8,273 nucleotides of DNA from Streptosporangiaceae bacterium (lineage in GTDB: Bacteria > Actinomycetota > Actinomycetes > Streptosporangiales > Streptosporangiaceae). Below the pieces are notes generated by a model. The model was not told where the DNA came from, searched no databases, and saw only the letters and a list, made by a program, of their open reading frames with translations. The stretch spans positions 1-8,273 of the forward strand of contig JASIBJ010000776.1 in assembly GCA_030045215.1 (NCBI GenBank). Reading direction: 5' to 3'. Position numbers and translations under genes: made by a program. This document shows, in pieces, positions 1 through 6,652 of this stretch. Position 1 is the stretch's first letter. The number at the start of each line of letters is the position of its first letter.

Positions 1-1442
1 TGCTGATCTTCTTCGCGACGCCGCTGTTCGTCGGCTTCGCCAACGAGATCATGCCGTTGCAGATCGGCGCCCCCGACGTCGCGTTCCCCCGGCTGAACCT
101 GCTCAGCTACTACTTCTTCCTGTTCTCCGGCCTGATCATGCTCGCCAGCTTCCTCACCCCTGGCGGCACTGCCGCGTTCGGCTGGTACGCCTACGCCCCG
201 CTGACCAGCGCTCAGTACTCGCCCGGCGTGGGCGGTGACATGTTCATCATGGGCCTGGTGCTGTCCGGCCTTGGCACGATCCTCGGCGGCGTGAACTTCG
301 TCACCACGATCTTGTGCATGCGCGCGCCCGGCATGACCATGTTCCGGATGCCGGTCTTCACCTGGAACGTCCTCGTGACCAGCATTCTGGTACTGCTGGC
401 GTTCCCGGTGCTCGCTGCGGCCCTGCTGGTGCTGGAGATCGACCGCAAGCTAGGCGCCCAGGTGTTCAGCCCCAACAGCGGCGGCGCAATCCTGTGGCAG
501 CACCTGTTCTGGTTCTTCGGCCATCCTGAGGTCTATATTCTCGCGATCCCGTTCTTCGGGGTCGCGACCGAGATCCTGCCGGTCTTCGCACGCAAGCCAG
601 TCTTCGGTTACAAGGGTCTGGTCGCTGCGACTATGGCGATCGCGGGCCTGTCGATGACGGTCTGGGCGCATCACATGTTCACGACCGGCGCGGTGCTGCT
701 GCCGTTCTTCTCGTTCATGACGTTCCTGATCGCGGTGCCCACCGGGGTGAAGTTCTTCAACTGGATCGGCACGATCTGGCGCGGCCAGCTGACCTTCGAG
801 ACGCCGATGCTGTTCATCCTCGGCTTCATGGTGGTGTTCCTGTTCGGCGGGCTGACCGGCGTGATGCTCGCCTCGCCGCCACTGGACTTCGCGGTCAGCG
901 ACTCTTACTTCGTCGTGGCCCACTTCCACTATGTGCTGTTCGGCACGGTGGTGTTCTGCATGTTCGGCGGTTTCTACTTCTGGTGGCCGAAGTGGACCGG
1001 CAAGATGCTCGACGACCGGCTCGGAAAGTGGCACTTCTGGACCGTTTTCATCGGGTTCAACGTCACGTTCCTGGTGCAGCACTGGCTCGGGCTGATGGGC
1101 ATGCCGCGCCGGGTCGCGAACTACCCGTTCCTGCCGCACCTGGCCACGACGCTGAACGTCATTTCCTCGGCCGGGTCGTTCTTCCTGGGAGCCTCGACAT
1201 TCATTTTCCTTTACAACGTCTACAAGACGTGGAAGTGGGCAGAGCCTGTGACCGCGGACGACCCGTGGGGCTTCGCGAACTCGCTGGAGTGGGCGACCTC
1301 GTGCCCGCCGCCGCGGCACAACTTCACCTCGATCCCGCGGATCAGGTCCGAGCGCCCCGCATTCGACTTGCATTACCCGCACATCCGGTCGGGCCGCGAC
1401 CCGCAGACTCTTCCGCCTCACTCGACCATGGTGGACGCGTGA
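1..1442 (+). CDS. ctaD: Cytochrome c oxidase subunit I, 5'-truncated by window edge
   Basis: Catalytic subunit of an aa3-type haem-copper oxidase: it reduces O2 to water in the cytoplasmic membrane and pumps protons. The gene enters from the left. The reading frame is open from base 3 and already codes for family sequence ([17 protein letters not shown]), so the ATG at 51 is internal. Visible landmarks are GHPEVY (codons at 519-536), with the CuB His, the D-channel Glu and the Tyr cross-linked to that His; the HH pair of [10 protein letters not shown] (669-674), also CuB ligands; the K-channel Lys of PTGVKFFNW (750-752); and HFH (921-929), the axial ligands of haem a3 and haem a. The Glu in GHPEVY marks a type A1 oxidase. 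The first haem a His and the D-channel entrance lie upstream of the window. About 479 codons are present, of roughly 550-580 expected. The C-terminus ([20 protein letters not shown]) is typical of actinobacteria. The TGA stop overlaps the next gene's start. No frameshift is seen. Confidence 0.96.
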   Translation, partial: LIFFATPLFVGFANEIMPLQIGAPDVAFPRLNLLSYYFFLFSGLIMLASFLTPGGTAAFGWYAYAPLTSAQYSPGVGGDMFIMGLVLSGLGTILGGVNFVTTILCMRAPGMTMFRMPVFTWNVLVTSILVLLAFPVLAAALLVLEIDRKLGAQVFSPNSGGAILWQHLFWFFGHPEVYILAIPFFGVATEILPVFARKPVFGYKGLVAATMAIAGLSMTVWAHHMFTTGAVLLPFFSFMTFLIAVPTGVKFFNWIGTIWRGQLTFETPMLFILGFMVVFLFGGLTGVMLASPPLDFAVSDSYFVVAHFHYVLFGTVVFCMFGGFYFWWPKWTGKMLDDRLGKWHFWTVFIGFNVTFLVQHWLGLMGMPRRVANYPFLPHLATTLNVISSAGSFFLGASTFIFLYNVYKTWKWAEPVTADDPWGFANSLEWATSCPPPRHNFTSIPRIRSERPAFDLHYPHIRSGRDPQTLPPHSTMVDA

Positions 1443-2461
1443 GCGCCGCCGGACCGGCTGCCGGCATCAGCGGCGCCGCGGCCCTCACCCCGCCTTCCGG
1501 CCCTGGCACGCTCTCGGAGCTCGAGCCTGTTCCGAGTAGTCACCGGGACCGGCTCCTCGTGGGCCTGTTCATCGTGGTGCCGCTCGCCGCGCTGATCGCC
1601 GCGATCCCGGTCGGATGGCGCTGGGGGCTGCGCTGGGACGACGTCCTGATCGCCCTGGCCTTTTACCTGGTCACGGGCATGGGCATCAGCATGGGCTTCC
1701 ATCGGCACTTTACCCACGGATCCTTCAAGGCGGTCCGGCCGCTGCGCATCGCGCTGGGAATCGCCGGCAGCCTGGCGATCGAGGGGCCGCTGCTGGTCTG
1801 GGTGGCCGATCACCGCCGCCATCACAAATACAGCGACATGCCGGGCGATCCGCACTCGCCGTGGCGGTTCGGCACCGGGCCGCGAGCGCTGGCCAAGGGG
1901 TTCGCCTGGGCGCACGTGGGCTGGATGCTCAGCCCGGAGCGAACCTCGCAGCGCAGGTTCTGCCCGGACCTGCTCGACGACGGCACCGTGCGCCGCATCT
2001 CGGGCATGTTCCCGGTCTGGGTCGTCATCTCGCTGCTCGCACCCCCGCTCATCGGGGGCTTGTGGACGATGTCCCTGACCGGCGCGCTTACCGCGTTCTT
2101 CTGGGCCAGCCTGGTCCGGGTGGCTCTACTGCACCACATCACCTGGTCAGTGAACTCGATTTGCCACATGTTCGGCCGACGGGACTTTGTGTCCCGCGAC
2201 CGTTCCACCAACAATGCCTGGCTCGCCATTCCCTCGTTCGGCGAGTCATGGCACAACCTTCACCATGCCGATCCCACCTGTGCCCGGCACGGCGTGCTGC
2301 GCGGACAGGTCGACATCTGCGCGCGGGCAATCTGGTGGGCTGAACGCGCGGGCTGGGCACGGGACGTGCGCTGGCCCAATGAGGAACGCCTAGCCCGCAG
2401 GCTCAGCGAAGGCGCCCGGAGCCGCCGGTTCGGCACCATGACCTCGCGGCAGCATGAGTAG
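1439..2461 (+). CDS. Membrane fatty-acid (acyl-CoA, delta-9 type) desaturase
   Basis: Predicted integral-membrane di-iron desaturase that puts a double bond into acyl chains using O2 and electrons from a ferredoxin, rubredoxin or cytochrome-type donor. The 340-residue product has the three histidine boxes of the family: HRHFTH (residues 88-93), HRRHH (125-129) and HNLHH (272-276). The conserved stretch [19 protein letters not shown] stands just before the third box. Hydrophobic segments lie near 38-60, 68-86, 103-122, 189-208 and 212-232, matching the usual four-helix arrangement with His boxes facing the cytoplasm. The GTG start at 1439 overlaps the ctaD TGA (GTGA), implying translational coupling; only a weak GGTGG (1430-1434) precedes it. 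The frame stays open upstream to 983, but that part lies inside ctaD and encodes no family sequence. The N-terminal 35 residues are Ala/Gly/Pro-rich and poorly conserved in type. Substrate position is inferred from family resemblance. Confidence 0.9.
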   Translation: MSAAGPAAGISGAAALTPPSGPGTLSELEPVPSSHRDRLLVGLFIVVPLAALIAAIPVGWRWGLRWDDVLIALAFYLVTGMGISMGFHRHFTHGSFKAVRPLRIALGIAGSLAIEGPLLVWVADHRRHHKYSDMPGDPHSPWRFGTGPRALAKGFAWAHVGWMLSPERTSQRRFCPDLLDDGTVRRISGMFPVWVVISLLAPPLIGGLWTMSLTGALTAFFWASLVRVALLHHITWSVNSICHMFGRRDFVSRDRSTNNAWLAIPSFGESWHNLHHADPTCARHGVLRGQVDICARAIWWAERAGWARDVRWPNEERLARRLSEGARSRRFGTMTSRQHE

Positions 2462-2466
2462 CAAGC

Positions 2467-2919
2467 GTGTTCGTCAGTGATGAGGTCGTCGTAGCGGTCG
2501 AATATCCGGCTGCTCGGGCTGACCTGGCACAGGCCGTTCGGTCCGGTGCGCTGCTCGACCCCTCCACGGAGGCTTACAACGGCCCGTTCCTCCACGACCT
2601 GCGGGTGGGCCCGGCTCCCGTGATATCGCGGCTGGTCCACGCCCAGTTCCGTGACCTCATTGTCCGTGATGGCTCGTGCCTGCTGAGCCTCCGCTGGCAG
2701 GCGTCTGGCCCAGGCGGTTCGCTGCTGCCGGTGCTGGACGCGGACATCACCCTCACGCCCCAGGGCGCGGCCGCTGTGAAGCTCCGGCTCGACGGTTCTT
2801 ATCGCCCCCCGCTGGGCAAGCTCGGCGAGCAGCTCGACCGGGCCATCATGCACCGAGTAGCGTCCGCGACCATACACGCGTTCCTGGCCAGCATCGCCGA
2901 CAAGCTCACCCACGAGTGA
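2467..2919 (+). CDS. Small SRPBCC/START-like protein (hypothetical)
   Basis: A 150-residue soluble protein with GTG start and TGA stop, no signal peptide and no membrane helix. Alternating beta-type stretches are followed by LDADITLTPQGAAAVKLRL and GSYRPPLGKLGEQLDRA, ending in a long amphipathic helix (about residues 118-148). This order, with the GxYxPPxGxLGxxLDRA signature before the last helix, resembles SRPBCC (polyketide-cyclase/START-like) proteins, which bind hydrophobic ligands in a helix-grip fold. That assignment rests on pattern recognition, and no ligand or catalytic residue can be named. The gene begins five bases after the desaturase stop with no clear Shine-Dalgarno sequence, so it is probably co-translated with it. 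A role in handling lipids or acyl products next to the desaturase is possible but is inference. The gene ends 15 bases before the convergent dioxygenase gene. Confidence 0.75.
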   Translation: MFVSDEVVVAVEYPAARADLAQAVRSGALLDPSTEAYNGPFLHDLRVGPAPVISRLVHAQFRDLIVRDGSCLLSLRWQASGPGGSLLPVLDADITLTPQGAAAVKLRLDGSYRPPLGKLGEQLDRAIMHRVASATIHAFLASIADKLTHE

Positions 2920-2934
2920 GCATGCCCCCGCAGA

Positions 2935-3474
2935 TCACGGGCGCAGGTCAAGCACAGGCAGATCGTAGATCCGGCGGATGCTGGTCCCTAGGCGGGCGAC
3001 GTCGGTCCCGTATACGTGCAACTGGATGACCGTCTGGTCGCCCTCGTTGACGATGCGGTGGATGTCGCCGGGCGGCGCGAAGGCGCTCACGTCGCCTGGT
3101 CCGTTGTACCGCGTTGCCAGCGGCACTAGCCCGCGCCCGTCCGGGCTGAGCGCGAACGTTTCCTCATACTCGGCGCCTTCCAGCACTGCGAAGGCGCCCC
3201 AGGCGACGTGATCGTGGATCAGCGTTCGCTGGCCCGGCCGCCAGACCAGGCCCACCACCGAGAAGGAACCGTCCCGCTCTACGTGGAGCGCGTGCGCCTG
3301 GTAGTTGCCGGGATCACCGCGCCGCTCGCTGGCGGTCAGGATCTCGGGGCCGGGTAGCTGCTGCCGGAGTTGCGCGCCGACCAGTTCGGCGGTCTCCTGC
3401 CAGGTGGCACGCTCGGTGATGGCCTCGCGGATGGCGGTCAGGAGCGGGCCCGGACAACGTGAGCTGGTGGGCAT
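2935..3474 (-). CDS. Cupin thiol dioxygenase, cysteine dioxygenase type I family
   Basis: Predicted cytoplasmic mononuclear iron enzyme that oxidises a small thiol (cysteine to cysteine sulfinate, or 3-mercaptopropionate or a similar thiol) with O2. The 179-residue length is normal for bacterial members. The cupin core begins at FSVVGLVWRPGQRTLIHDHVAWG. H87 and H89 of IHDH and H139 of PPGDIHR match the three-histidine iron site. H153 and Y155 of QLHVYG match the conserved second-sphere His-Tyr pair. R167/R168 follow, where thiol dioxygenases carry a conserved Arg. The residues right after the HDH motif are VAWGAF, so the Cys that forms the Cys-Tyr crosslink in some relatives is absent. The carboxylate-binding Arg (mammalian R60) is not obvious in NYQAHALHV. 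The exact substrate is therefore left open. The ATG at 3474 has only a poor Shine-Dalgarno sequence and sits two bases after the stop of a 22-codon leader ORF, so coupled translation is likely. Confidence 0.85.
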   Translation of the reverse strand: MPTSSRCPGPLLTAIREAITERATWQETAELVGAQLRQQLPGPEILTASERRGDPGNYQAHALHVERDGSFSVVGLVWRPGQRTLIHDHVAWGAFAVLEGAEYEETFALSPDGRGLVPLATRYNGPGDVSAFAPPGDIHRIVNEGDQTVIQLHVYGTDVARLGTSIRRIYDLPVLDLRP

Positions 3475-3476
3475 GA

Positions 3477-3545
3477 CTACCGGCCGCCAGCTGCGAGCAG
3501 CGCAACTATCCGCGTGACCGCGGGCATCAGGCTGGACCAGGTCAT
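3477..3545 (-). CDS. Putative 22-residue leader peptide upstream of the thiol dioxygenase
   Basis: On the minus strand an ATG at 3545 opens 22 codons closed by TAG at 3479-3477, two bases before the dioxygenase ATG and in a different frame. A Shine-Dalgarno-like AAGGGAG (plus-strand 3554-3560) sits eight bases before this ATG, far better than anything before the dioxygenase start. The peptide begins MTWSSLMPAV, then has a hydrophobic stretch (IVALLAA) and ends GGR. It has no Cys, so it is not an obvious cysteine-sensing attenuator. It could be a small membrane-associated peptide or simply a device for translational coupling. It is not a frameshifted N-terminus in any way I can recognise. Support comes from the ribosome site and spacing only. 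Confidence 0.5.
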   Translation of the reverse strand: MTWSSLMPAVTRIVALLAAGGR

Positions 3546-3553
3546 GACACTAG

Positions 3554-3560
3554 CTCCCTT
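3554..3560 (-). promoter_or_regulatory. Ribosome binding site of the leader ORF
   Basis: Minus-strand AAGGGAG, eight bases before the leader ATG at 3545. It is the only convincing ribosome binding site in this transcript's 5' region and lies 80 bases ahead of the dioxygenase ATG. This argues that ribosomes load at the leader ORF first. Confidence 0.55.
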
Positions 3561-3665
3561 GACTCGCCGGTGACCGCAATACAGCCGTAGCATCGCCGTC
3601 GCGGGCGGCGACCGATACCAACCAAGGTCATCCGGCTCCGGGACTTAGGTCACCGCGGCTACAGC

Positions 3666-3720
3666 GACTCCCGGCCGGCTACCTTGCGGGGCCTCGGCCG
3701 CGCCGTGCGGCAGTGGAGTC
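3666..3720 (-). terminator. Possible stem-loop after the repeat-protein stop codon
   Basis: GACTCC (3666-3671) and GGAGTC (3715-3720) are perfect inverted arms around a very GC-rich 43-base interior that can pair further (GGCC and CGG runs). The structure starts one base after the TAG of the minus-strand repeat-protein gene (3724-3722). No T-tract follows, so classical intrinsic termination is not shown. Non-canonical GC-rich terminators are common in actinomycetes, which is the reason for listing it. Confidence 0.25.
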
Positions 3721-3721
3721 C

Positions 3722-4261
3722 CTACCGATTCCGTCCCCTCCAGCGGCGTGATCGCGGGGAATCCGGAGGAGCTGGCTGTGAAGGTGCTCCTGGCTGCGTG
3801 GTACTGGTCACGATCGTCGCACCGCCGGGGAGCCTGACAACTGTCTGAGTGCTGCCGTCAGGCAGTCGCGTCGTGATCGATCCGTCGGGGTTGACGACCG
3901 AGTTGCTGGCTCCAGGGGCGGGGTCGGTCGCTTCCCAGGCCGTCGGCTCCCTTATGCCCGGCGCGTCGGCCGGGACGTCCGCATCGGAAGCGGTCGTGCT
4001 GGTGCCGGGCGTCGCCGTATCGCCGCTCGGCTCAGGAGCAGTGAACGTCACTTCCGGCTGAGGATCCGCCGACTCCGGCGAGGACATCGTGCTCGGCGTG
4101 TCGGCGGTGCCCATCGCCGTACCGTCTGGTTCCGGCGCGGTTGTGACGGTCGTGTCGTCCGGCCGCGGAGCGTTGACCGACACAGTCCCGTCAGGATGGG
4201 TGATCGTGGTCGGGCCATCCGGATTGAAGGTAAAGAGGGGCATCGGCTCAGGCTCGTCCAT
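3722..4261 (-). CDS. Hypothetical Pro/Thr/Ser-rich protein with PDG repeats
   Basis: I do not recognise this gene. From the ATG at 4261 it encodes 179 residues starting MDEPEPMPLFTFNPDG, with no signal peptide, membrane helix or Cys. Degenerate units of about 10 residues with a PDG or PDD turn followed by Thr/Val-rich strand-like sequence occur at both ends. N-terminal units turn at residues 14-16 (NPDG), 23-25 (HPDG), 34-36 (RPDD) and 46-48 (EPDG). C-terminal units turn at 125-127 (NPDG), 134-136 (LPDG) and 145-147 (LPGG). Between them (about 50-120) lies acidic low-complexity sequence rich in Pro, Thr, Ser, Ala and Asp, probably disordered. The tail (SRRWRGRNR) is strongly basic. The frame is open to an ATG at 4453, but the extra 64 codons have different composition and run through the neighbouring promoter, and a TACTAT box fits the 4261 start. 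A short beta-repeat or surface-interaction role is only a guess. Confidence 0.65.
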   Translation of the reverse strand: MDEPEPMPLFTFNPDGPTTITHPDGTVSVNAPRPDDTTVTTAPEPDGTAMGTADTPSTMSSPESADPQPEVTFTAPEPSGDTATPGTSTTASDADVPADAPGIREPTAWEATDPAPGASNSVVNPDGSITTRLPDGSTQTVVRLPGGATIVTSTTQPGAPSQPAPPDSPRSRRWRGRNR

Positions 4262-4268
4262 GGCCCGG

Positions 4269-4297
4269 ATAGTAGTCGCCTGAACCCGCGCATTAAA
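4269..4297 (-). promoter_or_regulatory. Likely leaderless promoter of the PDG-repeat gene
   Basis: Minus-strand TACTAT (4274-4269) fits the TANNNT -10 consensus and ends seven bases before the ATG at 4261. The first base of the start codon would therefore be at or next to +1. A weak TTTAAT (4297-4292) lies 17 bases upstream as a possible -35. There is no Shine-Dalgarno sequence before the ATG, as expected for a leaderless actinobacterial message. Confidence 0.5.
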
Positions 4298-4429
4298 GAG
4301 ACAGCGCGTCGACGCCGCGCTGATCCTGATCCTGCGCGATCTTCCGGCCGGAGCCAGATCTGCATGCTCAGATGGCCGGCGTGGATGCAGACTCGGTTGC
4401 TTGCGGCGGGTCAGCTCAGCGGGGTTTCG

Positions 4430-4458
4430 TTGACACAGCATGCACTCTGGCACACAAT
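4430..4458 (+). promoter_or_regulatory. Sigma-70-type promoter of the M24 peptidase gene
   Basis: A perfect -35 TTGACA (4430-4435), a 17-base spacer and CACAAT (4453-4458, four of six matches to TATAAT) predict transcription from about 4465. This leaves a 5' leader of 35-40 bases before the peptidase start. GCATGC (4438-4443) lies in the spacer. Confidence 0.6.
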
Positions 4459-4503
4459 CATGTATCCAAATCTGATAAGGGTGTGTTTCGTCTGGCGGTG
4501 ACG

Positions 4504-5847
4504 ATGTCCGCTATTGCGCCGGGGTTTGCTGGGGAGCTGCTGACCCGCGAAGGGCTGGGGGTTCCGGGCGAGCGGGAGCGGTATGTGATCCGCCGGGATC
4601 TGACGCTGCAGAAGGTCAACGAGCTGCTGCTTCCGGCCATGCGGACGCACGGCATTGACATGTGGATCGTGCTGGACCGGGAGTATCACCCTGATCCGCT
4701 GTCGGTGGACATCGGCGGTGAGTTCGGGGTGCGGAACGCGGCGGTGTTTTATGACGCCGGAGACCGGCTGGAGAAGATTTACATTTTCTCGCACCCGGCC
4801 CGCGAGGACCTGGTCGGCCTGCTGTATGACGAGCTGATCAATTACGGATACCGGCCGGAGGGACTGCGGCCGCACCTCGCCAGAGTGGTGTCGGAGCGCA
4901 ACCCGAAGCGGATCGGGCTGAACATGTCAGCAACGCTGCCGATGGCCGACGGGCTCAGCGTGGAGCTCAAGCGGTACCTGGACACCGCGATCGGCCCGGA
5001 CCTGGCAGCCAGGGAGGTATCAGCCGAGCTCCTGGCGCGTGACTTCCGGGCTACCAGGCTGGCCGCAGAGACCGAGCTGTACCGGCAGCTGGTCCGGTGG
5101 ACGGTGGCCTGGGAAGAAGAAGGCCTGAGCCGGGCGGCGATCATGCCGGGCGTGACCACGGCTGACGACGTGCACTGGTGGTGGCGGCAGCGGGCCAAGG
5201 ACCTCGGAGTCGACATTGCCTCCTTCCTGCCCGGTCTGCGAGTGATCAGCGGCGGGCGGGACCTGGCCGTCAACGACCCTGACGAGCCCATCCGCCCCGG
5301 TGATGTCCTCAGCATCGACGCCGGGCTCAGCATGATCGGTTATCACACCGACATGAAGCGGATGGCCTATGTGCTGCGGCCCGGTGAGACCGATGCGCCG
5401 GAGAGCCTGAAGCAGGCTTACCGGGATGCGCAGCGGGTGACCGACGTGCTCTGCGCGAACATGCGGCCCGGCCGACTGGGTTACCAGGTGTGGGAGCAGA
5501 CCACGTCGTGGGCCGCGGGCCAGGGGTACGAGATCGGGTACGCGATGCAGCCGCCGCCGGACCGTAAGCCAGAGGTCGGCGTGTACTGCCATTCGGTCGG
5601 CACGTCGGTGCATGACATCGGCGCGAGGACCAGTGAGAACAACCCGCACGCATTCGGGGACCGGGTCGGCTACCCGTTGGCCAGGGACAACTGGTACTCC
5701 GTAGAGCTGCACGTCAGCACCCCGGTACCCGAATGGGATCAGCAGCCGGTGAAGTGCACGATCGAGGAGTCTGCCCTCCTGACCGACGATGGGCCGCAGT
5801 TCTTCGTGCCCCGCCAGTCGGACTGGATCCTCATCCCGTCCGACTGA
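4504..5847 (+). CDS. M24 family metallopeptidase (Xaa-Pro peptidase/creatinase-like fold)
   Basis: Predicted cytoplasmic pita-bread-fold hydrolase of 447 residues; family members remove an N-terminal residue before Pro or hydrolyse related amide bonds using two metal ions. Residues about 30-180 form a creatinase-like N-terminal domain. The catalytic domain (about 185-440) shows all five metal ligands: D272 (SIDAG), D283 (HTD, eleven residues later as is normal), H363 (YCHSVG), E401 (YSVELHV) and E421 (TIEES). The GHGIG motif of standard aminopeptidases is replaced by CHSVGTSVHDIG, and VPEW follows the E401 strand, as in an M24 subgroup with the pattern YSIEL...VPEW...EE. Intact ligands argue against true creatinase, which lacks metal. 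ATG 4504 is preferred; in-frame GTG 4498 (two codons earlier) is possible because no clear Shine-Dalgarno sequence decides it. The frame's upstream part from 4372 crosses the promoter and is rejected. The substrate is unknown. The gene converges with the racemase gene after 19 bases. Confidence 0.88.
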   Translation: MSAIAPGFAGELLTREGLGVPGERERYVIRRDLTLQKVNELLLPAMRTHGIDMWIVLDREYHPDPLSVDIGGEFGVRNAAVFYDAGDRLEKIYIFSHPAREDLVGLLYDELINYGYRPEGLRPHLARVVSERNPKRIGLNMSATLPMADGLSVELKRYLDTAIGPDLAAREVSAELLARDFRATRLAAETELYRQLVRWTVAWEEEGLSRAAIMPGVTTADDVHWWWRQRAKDLGVDIASFLPGLRVISGGRDLAVNDPDEPIRPGDVLSIDAGLSMIGYHTDMKRMAYVLRPGETDAPESLKQAYRDAQRVTDVLCANMRPGRLGYQVWEQTTSWAAGQGYEIGYAMQPPPDRKPEVGVYCHSVGTSVHDIGARTSENNPHAFGDRVGYPLARDNWYSVELHVSTPVPEWDQQPVKCTIEESALLTDDGPQFFVPRQSDWILIPSD

Positions 5848-5866
5848 TCGCGGCCGTGCCTGTCGG

Positions 5867-6652
5867 CTACATCCAGCCGGTGAACCCGGTCCGGCGATAC
5901 GCGGACACTGTCCAGGTCACGAACGTGGTGATGTCATGAACCGGCAACTCGGTCGCGCGCGCGATGTCGGCGGCGAAGGGCGGCATGTTCGTGCATTCGA
6001 GCACGATCGCGCCGACGTCCGGGTGCCGTCGCTGTAGCAGCCGCGCGGCGGCCACGTGCTCGTCTCTGGCCCGCTGGACGTCTAGCTCCGGTGCGTCCGT
6101 CACGATCATGTTGAGGAAGTGCCCGCCGGTCTCCTCCATCCCGACCACCGGGACATCAGGCTCAAGCCCGGCGGCGGCCAGGTGTGCCGCGGTGAGCGAG
6201 GCGCGCTCCACCGTGAGGATGCCGACGCAACGGCCCGGCGGCATCAGTGACTGGAGCCAGGGAACCTGCAGCAGGCTGGAGCTGAGGAACGGGACATGCA
6301 GCTCCGCCTGGATCTGCTCCTGGTACAGGATCAGGAAGCCGCAGTTGGTCGTCACCACCGCGGCGCCTTCGGCCTCAAGCTCGCGAGCGGCAGTGGTGAA
6401 CGACTCGAGGAAATCTGACTCGGCGAGGCGGCGTACGACCGTCTCCGGCGTCGCGTCCGCCACGATGCGGTAGCTAACCGGGAACGGCCAGGTCGACGCG
6501 TTCCCGGCGTCGCCAGGAATCCGGGGAAACCGCGACTGCAGCATGAGGATGCCGAGCGGGCGGCCGTAGATGTTCTGGCCGCCGCGGACGACGTCTCCGA
6601 TTTCAGGGGACACGGGCGCTCGATTCGGTGGCCGGCGGCTGAAGGACACCAA
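5867..6652 (-). CDS. Aspartate/glutamate (hydantoin) racemase superfamily protein
   Basis: Predicted cytoplasmic PLP-independent racemase or related enzyme (the superfamily includes Asp/Glu and hydantoin racemases, arylmalonate decarboxylase and maleate isomerase) with two-cysteine acid/base chemistry. The 261-residue product contains C104 in VVTTNCGFL and C220 in VLECTNMPP, at the positions of the catalytic pair. Conserved N-terminal sequence GQNIYGRPLGILML then RFPRIPGDAGN marks a subgroup of uncharacterised Asp/Glu racemase-like proteins. The start is uncertain: TTG at 6652 is the longest, the adjacent GTG at 6649 equally likely, and neither has a ribosome site. The first 20 residues look non-conserved. 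It faces the M24 gene tail-to-tail and is divergent from the oxidoreductase, sharing its promoter region. A role in epimerising a substrate used by those enzymes is inference; the natural substrate cannot be read from the sequence. Confidence 0.86.
   Translation of the reverse strand: MVSFSRRPPNRAPVSPEIGDVVRGGQNIYGRPLGILMLQSRFPRIPGDAGNASTWPFPVSYRIVADATPETVVRRLAESDFLESFTTAARELEAEGAAVVTTNCGFLILYQEQIQAELHVPFLSSSLLQVPWLQSLMPPGRCVGILTVERASLTAAHLAAAGLEPDVPVVGMEETGGHFLNMIVTDAPELDVQRARDEHVAAARLLQRRHPDVGAIVLECTNMPPFAADIARATELPVHDITTFVTWTVSAYRRTGFTGWM

Larger units (their letters stand above)
3546..3721. other. Intergenic region between repeat-protein gene and dioxygenase leader
   Basis: It must hold the 3' end signal of the upstream minus-strand gene and probably the dioxygenase promoter. 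Visible items are AGGTCA in direct orientation at 3625-3630 and 3647-3652, 22 bases apart, and the reverse-complement core TGACC at 3571-3575. A minus-strand TGTATT at 3584-3579 could be a -10 box, but no convincing -35 accompanies it. An inverted repeat GACTCC/GGAGTC spans 3666-3720. No further gene is seen. Confidence 0.4.
4262..4503. other. Divergent intergenic region
   Basis: It separates the minus-strand repeat-protein gene from the plus-strand M24 peptidase gene and carries a promoter for each. It is locally richer in A/T than the flanking genes around 4290-4300 and 4430-4490. CACAC (4451-4455) and GTGTG (4481-4485) form inverted arms 25 bases apart around the predicted peptidase transcription start, a possible operator. 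Both long frames that cross it look like chance extensions. Confidence 0.5.

Noticed and set aside
450..1421. Long minus-strand open frame opposite ctaD (323 codons)
   Set aside because: Arg/Glu/His-rich composition typical of the reverse strand of GC-rich coding DNA, with no domain and a certain gene on the other strand.
983..1438. Upstream extension of the desaturase frame
   Set aside because: Lies wholly inside ctaD in another frame, and the encoded sequence does not resemble a desaturase N-terminus.
2260..2913. Minus-strand frame of 217 codons opposite the desaturase end and SRPBCC gene
   Set aside because: Low-complexity shadow composition; the plus-strand SRPBCC frame has a coherent C-terminal signature and tight operon spacing.
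2927..2941. CCCG/CGGG hairpin between the convergent SRPBCC and dioxygenase genes
   Set aside because: Four pairs with a seven-base loop, overlapping the dioxygenase stop codon; too weak to call a terminator.
4262..4453. 64-codon N-terminal extension of the repeat protein
   Set aside because: Composition changes to Arg/Cys-rich, it overlaps the opposite promoter, and the leaderless -10 box fits the internal ATG at 4261.
4372..4503. N-terminal extension of the M24 peptidase
   Set aside because: It would run through the TTGACA promoter, and family sequence begins only after 4504.
5020..5712. Minus-strand frame of 230 codons opposite the M24 gene
   Set aside because: The M24 gene has complete catalytic residues on the plus strand; the reverse frame shows no domain.
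4504..5847. Creatinase or ectoine hydrolase (DoeA/EutD) identity for the M24 protein
   Set aside because: Creatinase lacks the metal ligands that are intact here, and no other ectoine or creatine degradation genes are visible in the window.
5853..5867. GCCG/CGGC hairpin between the convergent M24 and racemase genes as terminator
   Set aside because: Only four pairs with a seven-base loop and no T-tract; expected by chance at this GC content.
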